A DNA stretch of 64,000 nt. It comes from Roseivirga echinicomitans (GTDB lineage Bacteria; Bacteroidota; Bacteroidia; Cytophagales; Cyclobacteriaceae). How positions within the stretch are numbered: position 1 is the first letter of the stretch; every line of letters starts with the position of its first letter. Made by a program: the position numbers and the translations under genes. Positions 16,548 through 25,337 of the stretch are shown piece by piece. Under the pieces are notes generated by a model, which was not told the DNA's origin, ran no database searches, and worked only from the letters and a program-made list of their open reading frames with translations. The stretch spans positions 1-64,000 of the forward strand of contig NZ_LRDB01000002.1 of the NCBI RefSeq assembly GCF_001592935.1, read 5' to 3'.

Positions 16548-17794
16548 TCCAGTTTTCTAAATACGACTGATGTATTGTGACCACCAAAGCCAAAAGTATT
16601 ACTTAAGCAGGCGTTGATCGTTCTTTCCTGAGCTTTATTGAATGTAAAATTCAGCTTAGGATTAAACTGGTCATCATCAGTAAAATGATTGATGGTTGGA
16701 GGAACGATTTGATGTTCAATTGATTTTATTGCTGCAATAGCCTCAATAGCTCCAGCAGCTCCTAAAAGGTGACCTGTCATCGACTTTGTAGAGCTAATGT
16801 TCAGGTTATATGCGTGCTCACCAAATACTTTTTCAATAGCAATCACTTCGCTCATATCCCCCAAAGGAGTAGAGGTGCCGTGTACATTGATATAATCAAT
16901 CTCCTCAGGCTGCATTTCAGCGTCTTCAAGCGCATTAATCATAACGCTTGTAGCTCCTAGGCCATCTGGATGTGGGGCGGTGATATGATAGGCATCAGCC
17001 GACATTCCGCCACCAACTATTTCTGCATAGATTTTAGCTCCACGCGCTTTCGCATGCTCATATTCTTCAAGAATCAAAGCCCCAGCGCCTTCTCCCAAAA
17101 CAAAGCCATCTCTGTCTTTGTCAAAAGGTCTCGATGCCGTTTGTGGACTATCATTTCTTTCAGAGAGTGCCTTCATGGAATTAAATCCACCCATCCCCGC
17201 TTCGGTCACAGAGGCTTCTGAACCACCAGTGATCATAATTTTAGCTTTACCTAATTTAATATAGGTCATAGCATCAATCATGGCGTTTGTGGCAGAAGCA
17301 CAGGCTGAAACAGTTACAAAGTTGGGCCCGCGGAAACCATATTTGATTGAAATCATACCCGAAGATATGTCAGCAATCATCTTTGGAATAAAGAAAGGAT
17401 TGAACCTTGGGGTACCATCACCTTGCGCGAATGACATTACTTCATCCTGAAAGGTTTTAAGTCCTCCAATTCCTGATCCCCAAATTACTCCAGCCTTGGA
17501 TAGGTCAATAGACGCTAAGTCCAAGCCTGAATGTTCAAAAGCTTCAGTAGCCGCAATCATAGCGAACTGTGTAAAGAGGTCCATCTTACGTACCTCCTTC
17601 CTGTCGAAATAATTCAAAGGATCGTAATCCTTCACTTCACAGGCAAACTGAGTTTTGAATTTTTCTGGATTGAAACGGGTGATAGGCCCAGCACCACTTA
17701 CACCTTTAATAAGATTAGCCCAATAAGTATCGAGATTGTTTCCTAAAGGTGTTAGTGCGCCAAGGCCTGTTACTACAACTCGCTTTAATTGCAT
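16544..17794 (-). CDS. fabF: 3-oxoacyl-[ACP] synthase II
   Basis: A 416-residue condensing enzyme of type II fatty-acid synthesis, elongating acyl-ACP with malonyl-ACP. The nucleophile Cys165 lies in VSACASATN, and the two active-site histidines are in NVHGTSTPLGD and KSMTGHLLGAAG. The N-terminal VVVTGLGALTPLG and the C-terminal SNTFGFGGHN complete the fold. It is 23 bp downstream of acpP and overlaps rnc, so carrier protein and synthase are made together. Confidence 0.97.
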   Translation of the reverse strand: MQLKRVVVTGLGALTPLGNNLDTYWANLIKGVSGAGPITRFNPEKFKTQFACEVKDYDPLNYFDRKEVRKMDLFTQFAMIAATEAFEHSGLDLASIDLSKAGVIWGSGIGGLKTFQDEVMSFAQGDGTPRFNPFFIPKMIADISSGMISIKYGFRGPNFVTVSACASATNAMIDAMTYIKLGKAKIMITGGSEASVTEAGMGGFNSMKALSERNDSPQTASRPFDKDRDGFVLGEGAGALILEEYEHAKARGAKIYAEIVGGGMSADAYHITAPHPDGLGATSVMINALEDAEMQPEEIDYINVHGTSTPLGDMSEVIAIEKVFGEHAYNLNISSTKSMTGHLLGAAGAIEAIAAIKSIEHQIVPPTINHFTDDDQFNPKLNFTFNKAQERTINACLSNTFGFGGHNTSVVFRKLD

Positions 17795-17817
17795 ATAAGA
17801 GTAGTAAGTAAAAATTA

Positions 17818-18057
17818 TTAATTGCTAACGTTAGCTTCCAGGTAAGAGATGGCATCACCTACGGTGCCAATGTTCTCTGCTTGATCATCTGGAATTGAAA
17901 TGTTGAATTCTTTCTCGAACTCCATGATTAACTCAACAGTGTCAAGTGAATCTGCTCCAAGATCATTAGTGAAGCTTGCTTCGGGAGTCACCTCTGATTC
18001 TTCTACTCCTAGTTTATCAATGATGATATCCTTTACTTTTGATGCAATGTCCGACAT
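17818..18057 (-). CDS. acpP: Acyl carrier protein
   Basis: A 79-residue acidic four-helix carrier. Ser37 in the invariant [10 protein letters not shown] box is the attachment point for 4'-phosphopantetheine; the protein carries growing acyl chains for FabF and other enzymes. It is the first gene of the fabF-rnc-nadE unit, and a well-formed Bacteroidota promoter precedes it at 18086-18115. Confidence 0.98.
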   Translation of the reverse strand: MSDIASKVKDIIIDKLGVEESEVTPEASFTNDLGADSLDTVELIMEFEKEFNISIPDDQAENIGTVGDAISYLEANVSN

Positions 18058-18085
18058 TTTGGAAAATTTTAGTTAAAACGTGTTG

Positions 18086-18115
18086 CAAAGAAATGCAAAT
18101 TAACAATAATGTCAA
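18086..18115 (-). promoter_or_regulatory. Bacteroidota-type promoter of acpP operon
   Basis: On the minus strand, TTG (18115-18113) is followed after exactly 19 nt by TTTCTTTG (18093-18086), one mismatch from the -7 consensus TAnnTTTG. Predicted transcription start is about 20-25 bp before the acpP ATG at 18057. Confidence 0.6.
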
Positions 18116-18177
18116 ACATATTTTTTAATCTTGTCGTTGGTTACTTGAGTATACAGAAACCCGTTTTTTTCGCATTT

Positions 18178-18606
18178 ATGGCAAAAAATAAGCTCGAAAT
18201 TTCTTATGAGATTGATTTTGAACTGGTAGCAATTAATGCTAGCGTCAAGGAATACAAGCTGGCTTGGATGCTGAACAAAAGCCTAGCGTGGAACTTAGTG
18301 AAAAGGGAGAATATTGAGCTAGATTTTACGGGCAATAAGGCCTTGCTGATTTCTAACTATTTATATGAGACTGAATACCAGACTTTCAGATTAATTCGTA
18401 ACAGAGCGGTCGATGGAGAGGAGCAATTCAATGCGTTTATTATTCCTGAGTTAAAGAATTTCGACTATTTTATTATGTTAGAGAACGAATCTGTGGGTTT
18501 TGACCTAAACGCTTTCATTTCAAAAATCAAAGAAATACCTTTCGTTCAATTCGCAGTGTTGATGGATGCTGCAGCCTTAAAGTCTAAGGATAATTTAATA
18601 TTTTAA
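18178..18606 (+). CDS. IPExxxVDY family protein
   Basis: A 142-residue protein that carries the family's naming motif as IPELKNFDYF near residue 100. The open frame begins at 18109, but the ATG at 18178 (AKNKLEISYEIDFELVAIN) matches the normal family N terminus; the upstream residues are hydrophobic and would overlap the acpP promoter. The protein is short, soluble and beta/alpha. It is translated 1 bp before pyk, and this pairing with pyruvate kinase is recurrent in Bacteroidota. No biochemical role is established. Confidence 0.8.
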   Translation: MAKNKLEISYEIDFELVAINASVKEYKLAWMLNKSLAWNLVKRENIELDFTGNKALLISNYLYETEYQTFRLIRNRAVDGEEQFNAFIIPELKNFDYFIMLENESVGFDLNAFISKIKEIPFVQFAVLMDAAALKSKDNLIF

Positions 18607-18607
18607 T

Positions 18608-20044
18608 ATGGGTTATAATAAGAATATCAATAAAGCTAAAATTGTGGCTACGGTTGGTCCTGCAAGTGATTCTAAAGAGATGCTTAAGGAACTGATTTAT
18701 GCTGGGGTGAACGTTTTCCGCTTAAATTTTTCGCATGGGGATCATGCAAATAAGTCTCTAATTATAGAGAGAATAAGAGAACTTAATAATGAACTTGGTA
18801 CCTATTGCTCTATACTTCAGGATTTGCAAGGGCCAAAAATAAGAGTTGGTGAGATTGAAGGTGGCGAAGTATTAATTACACCAGGCCAGGAGATAGTGAT
18901 TACCACCGAACAAATGGTGGGTAATAGTAAAAAGGTATCTACTGTATACGAAGGTCTGTCGACAGATGTGAGTGTTGGTGACATGATTTTGATTGATGAT
19001 GGGAACCTAGAGCTTACAGTCAAGTCAATTAAAGGGGCTGATGTAACCTGTGTGGTTAAATACGGAGGATTACTTAAATCGAAAAAGGGGATCAATCTCC
19101 CTTTTACTAAGGTTTCTGCTCCCTCGCTTACGCCAAAAGACATTGAAGACCTCGCTTTCGGTTTAGCGAATAACGTGGATTGGATTGCTTTATCATTTGT
19201 GCGTCATGCAGATGATATTCGTGATTTAAGAGCAAGAATTAAGGCGGAAGGAAAAGACTGCAGAATTATTGCTAAAATTGAAAAGCCTGAGGCGCTTCAA
19301 AACATAGATGAAATTATTGCTGAATCTGATGCGCTGATGGTGGCACGTGGAGATTTGGGAGTCGAAATCGTGATGGAGGAAGTGCCGATCGCTCAAAAGA
19401 TGATTGTTGAGAAGTGTAACTTGGCCGCTAAGCCAGTAATTATTGCTACCCAGATGATGGAGAGCATGATTTATAACCCTAGGCCAACTAGGGCAGAAAC
19501 CAATGATGTAGCGAACGCTGTGTTGGACGGAGCAGATGCCCTGATGCTTTCTGCTGAAACAGCTGCAGGTAAATATCCCGTTGAGACTATTAAGAGTATG
19601 GCAAAGACAATTGCCTCAGTTGAATCTTCAGCTCAACGAATTTATAGTAATTTTTATGAGCCTTTAGAGTCTAGCGACACTTACATGAATGACAATATTA
19701 TGTTGTCCGCTTGTCGTTTGGCTGAAAGAATTAACGCTACCGCAGTATTGGGCAATACAGTGTCGGGCTATACAGCATTTAAGCTGGCTTCACATAGACC
19801 AAAAGGGAATATTTTTATCTTCACACCCGAAAGAAGCTTGCTAACCAAACTGGCTTTGGTTTGGGGGGTGAGGGCGTATTTCTATGATAGTGAAGAGTCT
19901 ACAGATCAAACCTTTAAAGACCATGAAAACATTCTGAAGGCGAATGGTCATTTACAAAAAGGAGATGTGTTTATCACTACGGCAAGTATGCCAATTAGGG
20001 AAAGAGGTAGGACGAATATGTTAAAACTCAATGTAGCGGACTAA
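18608..20044 (+). CDS. pyk: Pyruvate kinase
   Basis: A 478-residue glycolytic enzyme transferring phosphate from phosphoenolpyruvate to ADP. The N-terminal KIVATVGPAS, RLNFSHG, and DLQGPKIRVGEIEG segments line the active site. IIAKIEKPEALQNIDEII contains the catalytic lysine, MVARGDLGVE binds the metal, and the MLSAETAAGKYPVE helix is conserved. The C-terminal regulatory domain is present. Only 1 bp separates it from the IPExxxVDY gene. Its stop codon overlaps the convergent stop of the NFACT gene by four bases, so the two 3' ends have no independent terminator. Confidence 0.97.
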   Translation: MGYNKNINKAKIVATVGPASDSKEMLKELIYAGVNVFRLNFSHGDHANKSLIIERIRELNNELGTYCSILQDLQGPKIRVGEIEGGEVLITPGQEIVITTEQMVGNSKKVSTVYEGLSTDVSVGDMILIDDGNLELTVKSIKGADVTCVVKYGGLLKSKKGINLPFTKVSAPSLTPKDIEDLAFGLANNVDWIALSFVRHADDIRDLRARIKAEGKDCRIIAKIEKPEALQNIDEIIAESDALMVARGDLGVEIVMEEVPIAQKMIVEKCNLAAKPVIIATQMMESMIYNPRPTRAETNDVANAVLDGADALMLSAETAAGKYPVETIKSMAKTIASVESSAQRIYSNFYEPLESSDTYMNDNIMLSACRLAERINATAVLGNTVSGYTAFKLASHRPKGNIFIFTPERSLLTKLALVWGVRAYFYDSEESTDQTFKDHENILKANGHLQKGDVFITTASMPIRERGRTNMLKLNVAD

Positions 20045-21606
20045 GGTTCTGTTTGAGGCCCTTGTGAAGGGACCATCAGTACCTTTTCTTGAGCTACAAA
20101 TACCTGACCAGGTGCAGCCCCTTTCTTCTTGCGAACATATTTTGCAGGCGTATAAATAACCGGTACCAAAGTATCGGTTTTTCTTTTTGAATAGTAGGCG
20201 GCAAAACCTGCAGCCCTTTCGATTACAGAAATTGGAATGATTTTTCCCGACTGGTGCTTGATCAAGACATGGGATCCTGGTACATCCTTTGCATGCAGCC
20301 AGAGATCTTCTTTGTAAGCATGTTTCAATGTAAGTTCATCATTCGATTTGGCATTTTTCCCCACCCAAACCTGGTATCCCTGGACTGTAAATGTTTTATA
20401 GGGGAGATGAACTTCTTGACTACTCTGGCTTGATTCAAAACCGCTATTCTTAATAAGTGCCCTTAATTCTTTGAGTTTTCCAACTTGCTCAATTAAGTCT
20501 TTTTGACCTTGAAGCGTGTCTAGTTGCTCCTCTTTGTTTAAAATGTTTTCAGTAAGTTTTTCAACCTCTATCTTTCTGTTCTTTGACTTTCGATAATAGT
20601 TCTCCGCATTTTTCTGGGGAGAAAGTGACTTATTCAATTTGATGTCAATATTTTCTTCGGTGTAGAAGTTGAACAGACTAACCGTTGTCACTCCCGTAGG
20701 GATGGTATGTAGGTTGGCCATAATTATATCTGCAATGTGATTGGGAGCGGTTGCTGTTTCAAGTTTTGCTAATTGACTTTCTGTTTTAGTAATGTAATTC
20801 TTGGCTTGGCTTATTTTTTTATTAAACAGTTGTAGCGCATTACTCTTTTCCTTCTCGAAGGAATATTCAGTATGGAAAATATGGTAAAAACGATTTAACG
20901 CATGGATAGGGTCTTCCGATAGCGTCTCCCTTATATCTCCGTATTCAATTAAGCTGAGCGTAGGAATACCATTTAATTTCGTGATGAAAAAAGGGTTGCT
21001 CTCTAGTTTTTCCGTTAACCCTACTAACACCGCCCATTGCTCTTTAGTAACTAGCTCATTGAAACGGTTAGCTAGCAGGTATCCTTTGATTACTTTCCCA
21101 AAAGTGGGGTAGAACTTATAAGGGTCTGGGTCAGTTAAGTACAGGGCTTCAGAGCGGGTGATAGGTCTTTCTAAAGAGGAGGGAGCTATAGTTTTGTCTG
21201 CTACTAGCTTCTTTTTGAAGAGTTGAGTATTTTGACCTTTTGGAAGGAGGGCAATGTTGGACCGGTTGCCGTGCATCTTAAAGAGAAGCACTGCTCCATT
21301 TTTAAAAGCAATATGAAATGCTCTTTCGTTTTCATATTGATGGACCGATCGTACTCGACTATGAATTAGGAAAGGGAAGATGTCCGCACTGTTTCGTTTA
21401 CTTCGAGCAAAGTTTTCTGGGAATGATAACGCAGTAAAATCACTTTGCAGCGTAGCCCTGATAAAGAAACTGTTATTGTCTTTTAATAGAAAAGCTAGAA
21501 TCAGCTCATCTTTCTCCTGACTGAAAGACTCTAACAGTTCCGAACCTTGAAGTATTGAGTCCAAGGATTTTGAAAGCCGCTTTAATACATAAAAATTAAG
21601 GTGCAC
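20041..21606 (-). CDS. rqcH: NFACT family protein (RqcH-like ribosome quality control)
   Basis: A 521-residue protein with the NFACT-N domain (start to about 190, including FKMHGNRSNIALLPKG), a central helical coiled-coil region rich in K/E/Q (about 265-375), and the C-terminal NFACT-R domain (VQGYQVWVGKNAKSNDELTLK, LWLHAKDVPGSHVLIK, AAYYSKRK, YVRKKKGAAPGQVF). The DVPGSHV box is the family signature. Characterised bacterial RqcH adds C-terminal alanine tails to nascent chains stalled on 50S subunits. The family assignment is firm; tailing activity in this lineage is inference. It shares a base with the MBL hydrolase gene start, so the two are cotranscribed. Confidence 0.85.
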   Translation of the reverse strand: MHLNFYVLKRLSKSLDSILQGSELLESFSQEKDELILAFLLKDNNSFFIRATLQSDFTALSFPENFARSKRNSADIFPFLIHSRVRSVHQYENERAFHIAFKNGAVLLFKMHGNRSNIALLPKGQNTQLFKKKLVADKTIAPSSLERPITRSEALYLTDPDPYKFYPTFGKVIKGYLLANRFNELVTKEQWAVLVGLTEKLESNPFFITKLNGIPTLSLIEYGDIRETLSEDPIHALNRFYHIFHTEYSFEKEKSNALQLFNKKISQAKNYITKTESQLAKLETATAPNHIADIIMANLHTIPTGVTTVSLFNFYTEENIDIKLNKSLSPQKNAENYYRKSKNRKIEVEKLTENILNKEEQLDTLQGQKDLIEQVGKLKELRALIKNSGFESSQSSQEVHLPYKTFTVQGYQVWVGKNAKSNDELTLKHAYKEDLWLHAKDVPGSHVLIKHQSGKIIPISVIERAAGFAAYYSKRKTDTLVPVIYTPAKYVRKKKGAAPGQVFVAQEKVLMVPSQGPQTEP

Positions 21607-22367
21607 TAGATTTCGATTTTTAGCCCATCATAAGCTATTTCGATATTTTCTGGCAGAAGTATACTTACTTTCTTATGAGTGCCCATTTTGTGACTTAGGT
21701 GAGTGAAGTAAGTTTTCTCTGCATTGATTTCCTTGGCCAATTGAATGGCCTCATCTAGGGTCATATGACTTGGGTGTGCGTCAATTTGAAGGGCGTTAAT
21801 CACTAAAGTTTTAGAACCCTTTATTTTTTCTTTTTCCGTGTCGGAAATGGTCTTTGCATCTGTAATGTAGGTGAAGTCTTTAATGCGGAAGCCAAAAACG
21901 GGTAATTTAAAGTGGATCACCTCTATTGGTGTTATCTTGGTCTTTTCTATAAAAAACGGAGAGCTATCGATTTCCTGAATGTCAACTGAGGGGATGCCTG
22001 GATATTTGGATTCACTAAAGATGTAGGCAAACTCTCTTTTGAGTTGTTCAATTACATTCTTACGTGCATAAACAGGTATGTCTTTCTTTTGTAGAAAGTT
22101 GAATGATCGAATATCATCCATTCCAGCAGTGTGGTCTTTATGTTCATGCGTAAAGACTAGCGCATCTAGTTGGGTAATGTTTTCTCTTAAAATTTGCTGC
22201 CTAAAATCAGGGCCAGAGTCGAAAATGATGCTTAATCCATCAACTTCTAAATGAATTGATGTTCTCAATCTCTTATCCCTGAAGTCCAAAGAACGACAAA
22301 CCTCACAAGAACATCCAATTACTGGAACTCCTTGTGAGGTTCCGGTGCCTAAAAAAGCAACTTTCAC
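21606..22367 (-). CDS. MBL-fold metallo-hydrolase (PhnP-like)
   Basis: A 253-residue metallo-beta-lactamase-fold enzyme. The metal-binding HxHxDH motif is THEHKDH (about 75-81). N-terminal GTGTSQGVPVIGCSCEVCRS carries a Cys-x-Cys-x-x-Cys cluster seen in PhnP-type phosphodiesterases, where it binds a structural zinc. FDSGPDFRQQ and the C-terminal TYFTHLSHKMGTH are further conserved ligands. It likely cleaves a phosphodiester (cyclic phosphate or nucleotide). Neighbouring genes give no hint of phosphonate metabolism. Coupled to the downstream NFACT gene, and its start overlaps the small gene at 22364. Confidence 0.82.
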   Translation of the reverse strand: MKVAFLGTGTSQGVPVIGCSCEVCRSLDFRDKRLRTSIHLEVDGLSIIFDSGPDFRQQILRENITQLDALVFTHEHKDHTAGMDDIRSFNFLQKKDIPVYARKNVIEQLKREFAYIFSESKYPGIPSVDIQEIDSSPFFIEKTKITPIEVIHFKLPVFGFRIKDFTYITDAKTISDTEKEKIKGSKTLVINALQIDAHPSHMTLDEAIQLAKEINAEKTYFTHLSHKMGTHKKVSILLPENIEIAYDGLKIEI

Positions 22368-22639
22368 AGGTCGATTTCGGTTTGTGATAATTCCATTAAG
22401 AGCTTCCTATTCTTTTCGTTAAGCTTCGATTTGTCTATTTGAATTGATTTTAAAATATCAATCAGGCACGTGATTTTGCCTTCAGTGGTATAGTACTTAT
22501 TAATGATTGCAATTCTGGTGTCGTTAAGAAGGCAGTATCCTGACTTGAAACTGCCTTTTTCATACCGTAATATGTAATCAGATTCAGCGAAAAGATCTTC
22601 GAGTTTGCTCAAAAATTGTTTCGTGTATCTAACGGTCAT
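22364..22639 (-). CDS. Conserved small protein of unknown function
   Basis: A 91-residue soluble alpha/beta protein (TVRYTKQFLSKLEDLFAESD ... GYCLLNDTRIAIINKYYTTEGKITCLIDIL). It has no signal peptide and no motif that I can name. It overlaps the start of the MBL gene and the stop of the receiver-domain gene by four bases each, so it is tightly embedded in one transcription unit. Proteins of this kind sit between MBL-fold and response-regulator genes in other Bacteroidota, but that is recollection, not something shown here. Confidence 0.7.
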   Translation of the reverse strand: MTVRYTKQFLSKLEDLFAESDYILRYEKGSFKSGYCLLNDTRIAIINKYYTTEGKITCLIDILKSIQIDKSKLNEKNRKLLMELSQTEIDL

Positions 22640-23025
22640 TCAGCAGAAGCAGTATATTTTTTCACCAACTCAATAAGCTTATCATAATCCAGGGGCTTTT
22701 GCATGTATTCATTGACCCCAGCCTCAAAAAAAGTACTCTCAGGAAGATTTTTAGCATTTCCTGATATTCCAATAATAGGTACTTTTCCTTTTTTGTTTTT
22801 AATGGACCTGATCTTTTTAGTGGCTTCTAATCCACTCATTACTGGAAGATTAAAATCCATAATAATAAGGTCGTAATCATCTTTTTCGTACTTGTCTAAT
22901 ACGCTTTGGCCATCTTTAGCGGAGGTGATTTTGCAATTTTCAAAAAGCAGGATCTTTTTCAAAAGGTTTTGAATTACGGAGCTATCCTCCGCAACGAGTA
23001 CGTTTTTATAATCCACTTCAGTCAT
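22636..23025 (-). CDS. Stand-alone response-regulator receiver domain
   Basis: A 129-residue CheY-like receiver with no output domain. Phospho-acceptor Asp57 is in LIIMDFNLPVMSG, the acidic pair is Glu13-Asp14 (VAEDSS), and the switch Lys is in MQKPLDYD near residue 110. It lies directly after the receiver-Hpt gene with no gap, so the two could pass a phosphoryl group along a relay (receiver, Hpt, receiver). No histidine kinase gene is adjacent, so the input kinase must be elsewhere. Confidence 0.9.
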   Translation of the reverse strand: MTEVDYKNVLVAEDSSVIQNLLKKILLFENCKITSAKDGQSVLDKYEKDDYDLIIMDFNLPVMSGLEATKKIRSIKNKKGKVPIIGISGNAKNLPESTFFEAGVNEYMQKPLDYDKLIELVKKYTASAE

Positions 23026-23823
23026 TTAATTCAAGTTTAAGATTCTTCCGTAATTACTTACGAATTTAGCAAATAAAGCAAGTAATTCTTGTAAATAATT
23101 TTCCAATTCTATTGTTTGAGAATTTTTTATTTCGAATTCTACCTGCTCGGAAAACTTGGCAATAGGGGTAAGCCCTAATGATGCCGAATTTCCTTTGATA
23201 GTATGCAAGATACTTAAAATTTCGTCAATATCATTTGACTTAATATGAGATTTTAGCTGCTTTAGCGCTAAAGAGGTTTCTGATTCAAAGTCCTTGTATA
23301 TCTCTAATAATTCTTTTTGTGAAGCGTATTTTCTGAGTTCTTTGATGGTCTTTATTTCAACTAATTCAGCATCGGAATATCTTAACAAATGATTTGAGCT
23401 TGCTTTTTCTTTTCTCCATTTCTGTAGGAGTTCTCCGATTTGATCTTTGAAAAGGTTTGCCTTTATGGGCTTCATGAATAACTCATCAAAACCGAGTTGT
23501 TTGAATGAAGTATTACCAAAATCATCTGAAAAGCCAGTAACAGCAAAAATTAGTGAAGGGTAATCCGGGTGTCTTTTCTTTATGAGGCTTAGACATTCAA
23601 AGCCGTCCATTTCGGGCATTTGAATATCCATAAGAATAACATCTGGGATATGATTTTCAAGGAATTTTAAGGCCATTTGACCATTTGAGGCTGACAACAA
23701 TTCTGTATCTTCGTCCGATAAAACGGAACGTAAGTATTGACGATTTATGTCATTATCGTCTACGATAAGTATTTTTCTGCTCAAAATGGGGTGTCTAGGT
23801 TGAAGTCGGGCAAGTTTATTCAT
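23026..23823 (-). CDS. Receiver domain fused to Hpt domain
   Basis: A 265-residue phosphorelay protein. Residues 15-130 are a receiver (ILIVDDNDINRQYLR, acceptor Asp66 in VILMDIQMPEMDG, Lys118 in MKPIKANL). Residues about 150-265 are a histidine-phosphotransfer four-helix bundle with the acceptor His206 in LHTIKGNSASLGL. It would receive phosphate from a hybrid kinase and hand it to the next receiver, probably the downstream 129-residue protein. Its start is only 5 bp from the divergent miaA start, so the two promoters must overlap or one 5' end lies further away. Confidence 0.9.
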   Translation of the reverse strand: MNKLARLQPRHPILSRKILIVDDNDINRQYLRSVLSDEDTELLSASNGQMALKFLENHIPDVILMDIQMPEMDGFECLSLIKKRHPDYPSLIFAVTGFSDDFGNTSFKQLGFDELFMKPIKANLFKDQIGELLQKWRKEKASSNHLLRYSDAELVEIKTIKELRKYASQKELLEIYKDFESETSLALKQLKSHIKSNDIDEILSILHTIKGNSASLGLTPIAKFSEQVEFEIKNSQTIELENYLQELLALFAKFVSNYGRILNLN

Positions 23824-23828
23824 TAATT

Positions 23829-24782
23829 ATGACGATTCAAATAGGAGGTGTGATTAAGTTTGACTTTTTAATTTGTGTGGTAGGGCCTACTGCAATTGGA
23901 AAAACCGTTCATTCAATTGAATTGGCCCAAAGTATTGGAACTGAGGTTGTTTCCGCTGACTCTAGGCAGTTTTATAAGGAGCTGGAAATAGGAACTGCTA
24001 AACCAAACAGTCAAGAACTTTCTGCTGTAAAACATCACTTGATAAATTCACTGTCTATTCATGACCATTATGATGTCAGAAAGTTTGAAAATGATGCTTT
24101 GAGGGTTTTAGCGCGTATCTTTTCTGAAATGAAAGTTGCGATCATGGTAGGCGGTTCAGGGCTATTTGTGGATGCCGTTTGTTATGGCCTAGACGATCTA
24201 CCCCCAGTGTCTACTGAGTTGAGAAATCAACTTACTCAAGAACTCAATACAGGGGGGCTTCAGGTGCTAGTCGATGAACTATTGGAATCAGACCCTGAAT
24301 ATTGTAGCCAAGCGGACTTGAAAAACCCACAGCGCGTAATTCGTGCTTTGGAAGTTATTCGGTCTACAGGAAAGCCCTTTAGTAGTTTCAGAACAGGAAA
24401 AAAAGTCGATCGACCATTTCATGTGATCATGGTTGGTCTTGAGATGGATCGAGAGAAACTCTATGAGCGCATTGACTTAAGAATGGATCAGATGATTGGA
24501 AATGGTCTTTTTGAAGAGGCTGAGAAGTTTTATGAGCAGCGACACCTTAATGCGCTTCAAACAGTAGGCTATAGAGAGATTTTTGGCTATCTGGAGGGGA
24601 CTTACGATAGAGAAGAGGCCATACGTCTGCTTAAGAGGAATTCAAGAAGGTATGCCAAGCGCCAAATGACATGGTTCAAGAAAAATGACCAAGTCAAATG
24701 GTTTGAGTCAAACGACCACGAAGGGGTATTGAAGTATGTTTTGTCAGAAATTCAATCAAAAAGTCTTGAAGCCGAAAAGTGA
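23829..24782 (+). CDS. miaA: tRNA dimethylallyltransferase
   Basis: A 317-residue prenyltransferase that puts a dimethylallyl group on A37 of tRNAs reading UNN codons. The P-loop GPTAIGKT is at 19-26, followed by SADSRQFYKELEIGTAKP (substrate DSRQ-type motif), HHLINSLSIHDHYDVRKFE and the C-terminal LKRNSRRYAKRQMTWFK, which contacts tRNA. The extra ~10 residues before the usual family start and the 5-bp divergence from the receiver-Hpt gene make the exact start uncertain. It converges with the small membrane gene, overlapping it by 27 bp. Confidence 0.95.
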   Translation: MTIQIGGVIKFDFLICVVGPTAIGKTVHSIELAQSIGTEVVSADSRQFYKELEIGTAKPNSQELSAVKHHLINSLSIHDHYDVRKFENDALRVLARIFSEMKVAIMVGGSGLFVDAVCYGLDDLPPVSTELRNQLTQELNTGGLQVLVDELLESDPEYCSQADLKNPQRVIRALEVIRSTGKPFSSFRTGKKVDRPFHVIMVGLEMDREKLYERIDLRMDQMIGNGLFEEAEKFYEQRHLNALQTVGYREIFGYLEGTYDREEAIRLLKRNSRRYAKRQMTWFKKNDQVKWFESNDHEGVLKYVLSEIQSKSLEAEK

Positions 24783-25202
24783 AGCCACCATTTTGTTGGA
24801 AGGCGAGGCGATAAATCGGTTATATTCCCCAGAGGCCGTTTTTAAATTACGAAGCAACTGCTTTTGCTCTTCATTTAAACGTTGAATTTGGGTTGACAAT
24901 GGTTTGTCAGAAATTTGAGGTGCTGCCCGATTAATTTCTGCAATCAATAGCTCTTCTTTGCTAAAGCTCTGAAATCTATCAGTTGAAGTTTTTTTGAGCT
25001 GCACGGCAATTTCCGATAGTGGTGAAACTTCGTTACTGCTGTGATGGCCCAAGATTAAATGTTTTCTTTCACGACTCACCTCTTCCATCTTGTCAATCAT
25101 TTTGGTGATATTTGCTTTTCGGGGCTTAATTTGATTATAGATATAAATAGAGAATAGTAGAATGAAACCTGAAAGAGCGACTATTATTGGCATGTAACCC
25201 AT
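24756..25202 (-). CDS. Small single-pass membrane protein
   Basis: A 148-residue protein with one N-terminal membrane helix (PIIVALSGFILLFSIYIY, about 4-22) followed by a charged, probably coiled-coil cytoplasmic part. The frame is open to 25265, but the Met at 25202 places the helix at the N terminus and avoids an implausible charged leader. The C-terminal region contains LLRNLKTASGEYNRFIASPSNKMVASLFG-type sequence that reads like a LemA-related helix (the conserved short segment is EYNRFIASPSN), but only weakly. Its 3' end overlaps the 3' end of miaA. Function unknown. Confidence 0.6.
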   Translation of the reverse strand: MGYMPIIVALSGFILLFSIYIYNQIKPRKANITKMIDKMEEVSRERKHLILGHHSSNEVSPLSEIAVQLKKTSTDRFQSFSKEELLIAEINRAAPQISDKPLSTQIQRLNEEQKQLLRNLKTASGEYNRFIASPSNKMVASLFGFKTF

Positions 25203-25337
25203 TGTTGTATGATTTGTGTTTGACCTATTTTGTTCGAAGTAAATTTTTTTTGAGAACAAAAGCAAAGTTAACCCTTAATAGCACCTTATTACCCTATAGT
25301 TTTATGTCATTATCGGTTTTCTTATCATATTTGACCA

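Noticed and set aside
24756-25202. LemA-family assignment of the small membrane protein
   Set aside because: Only a short C-terminal similarity (EYNRFIASPSN) was seen; the rest of the protein is too different in length and pattern to name it.
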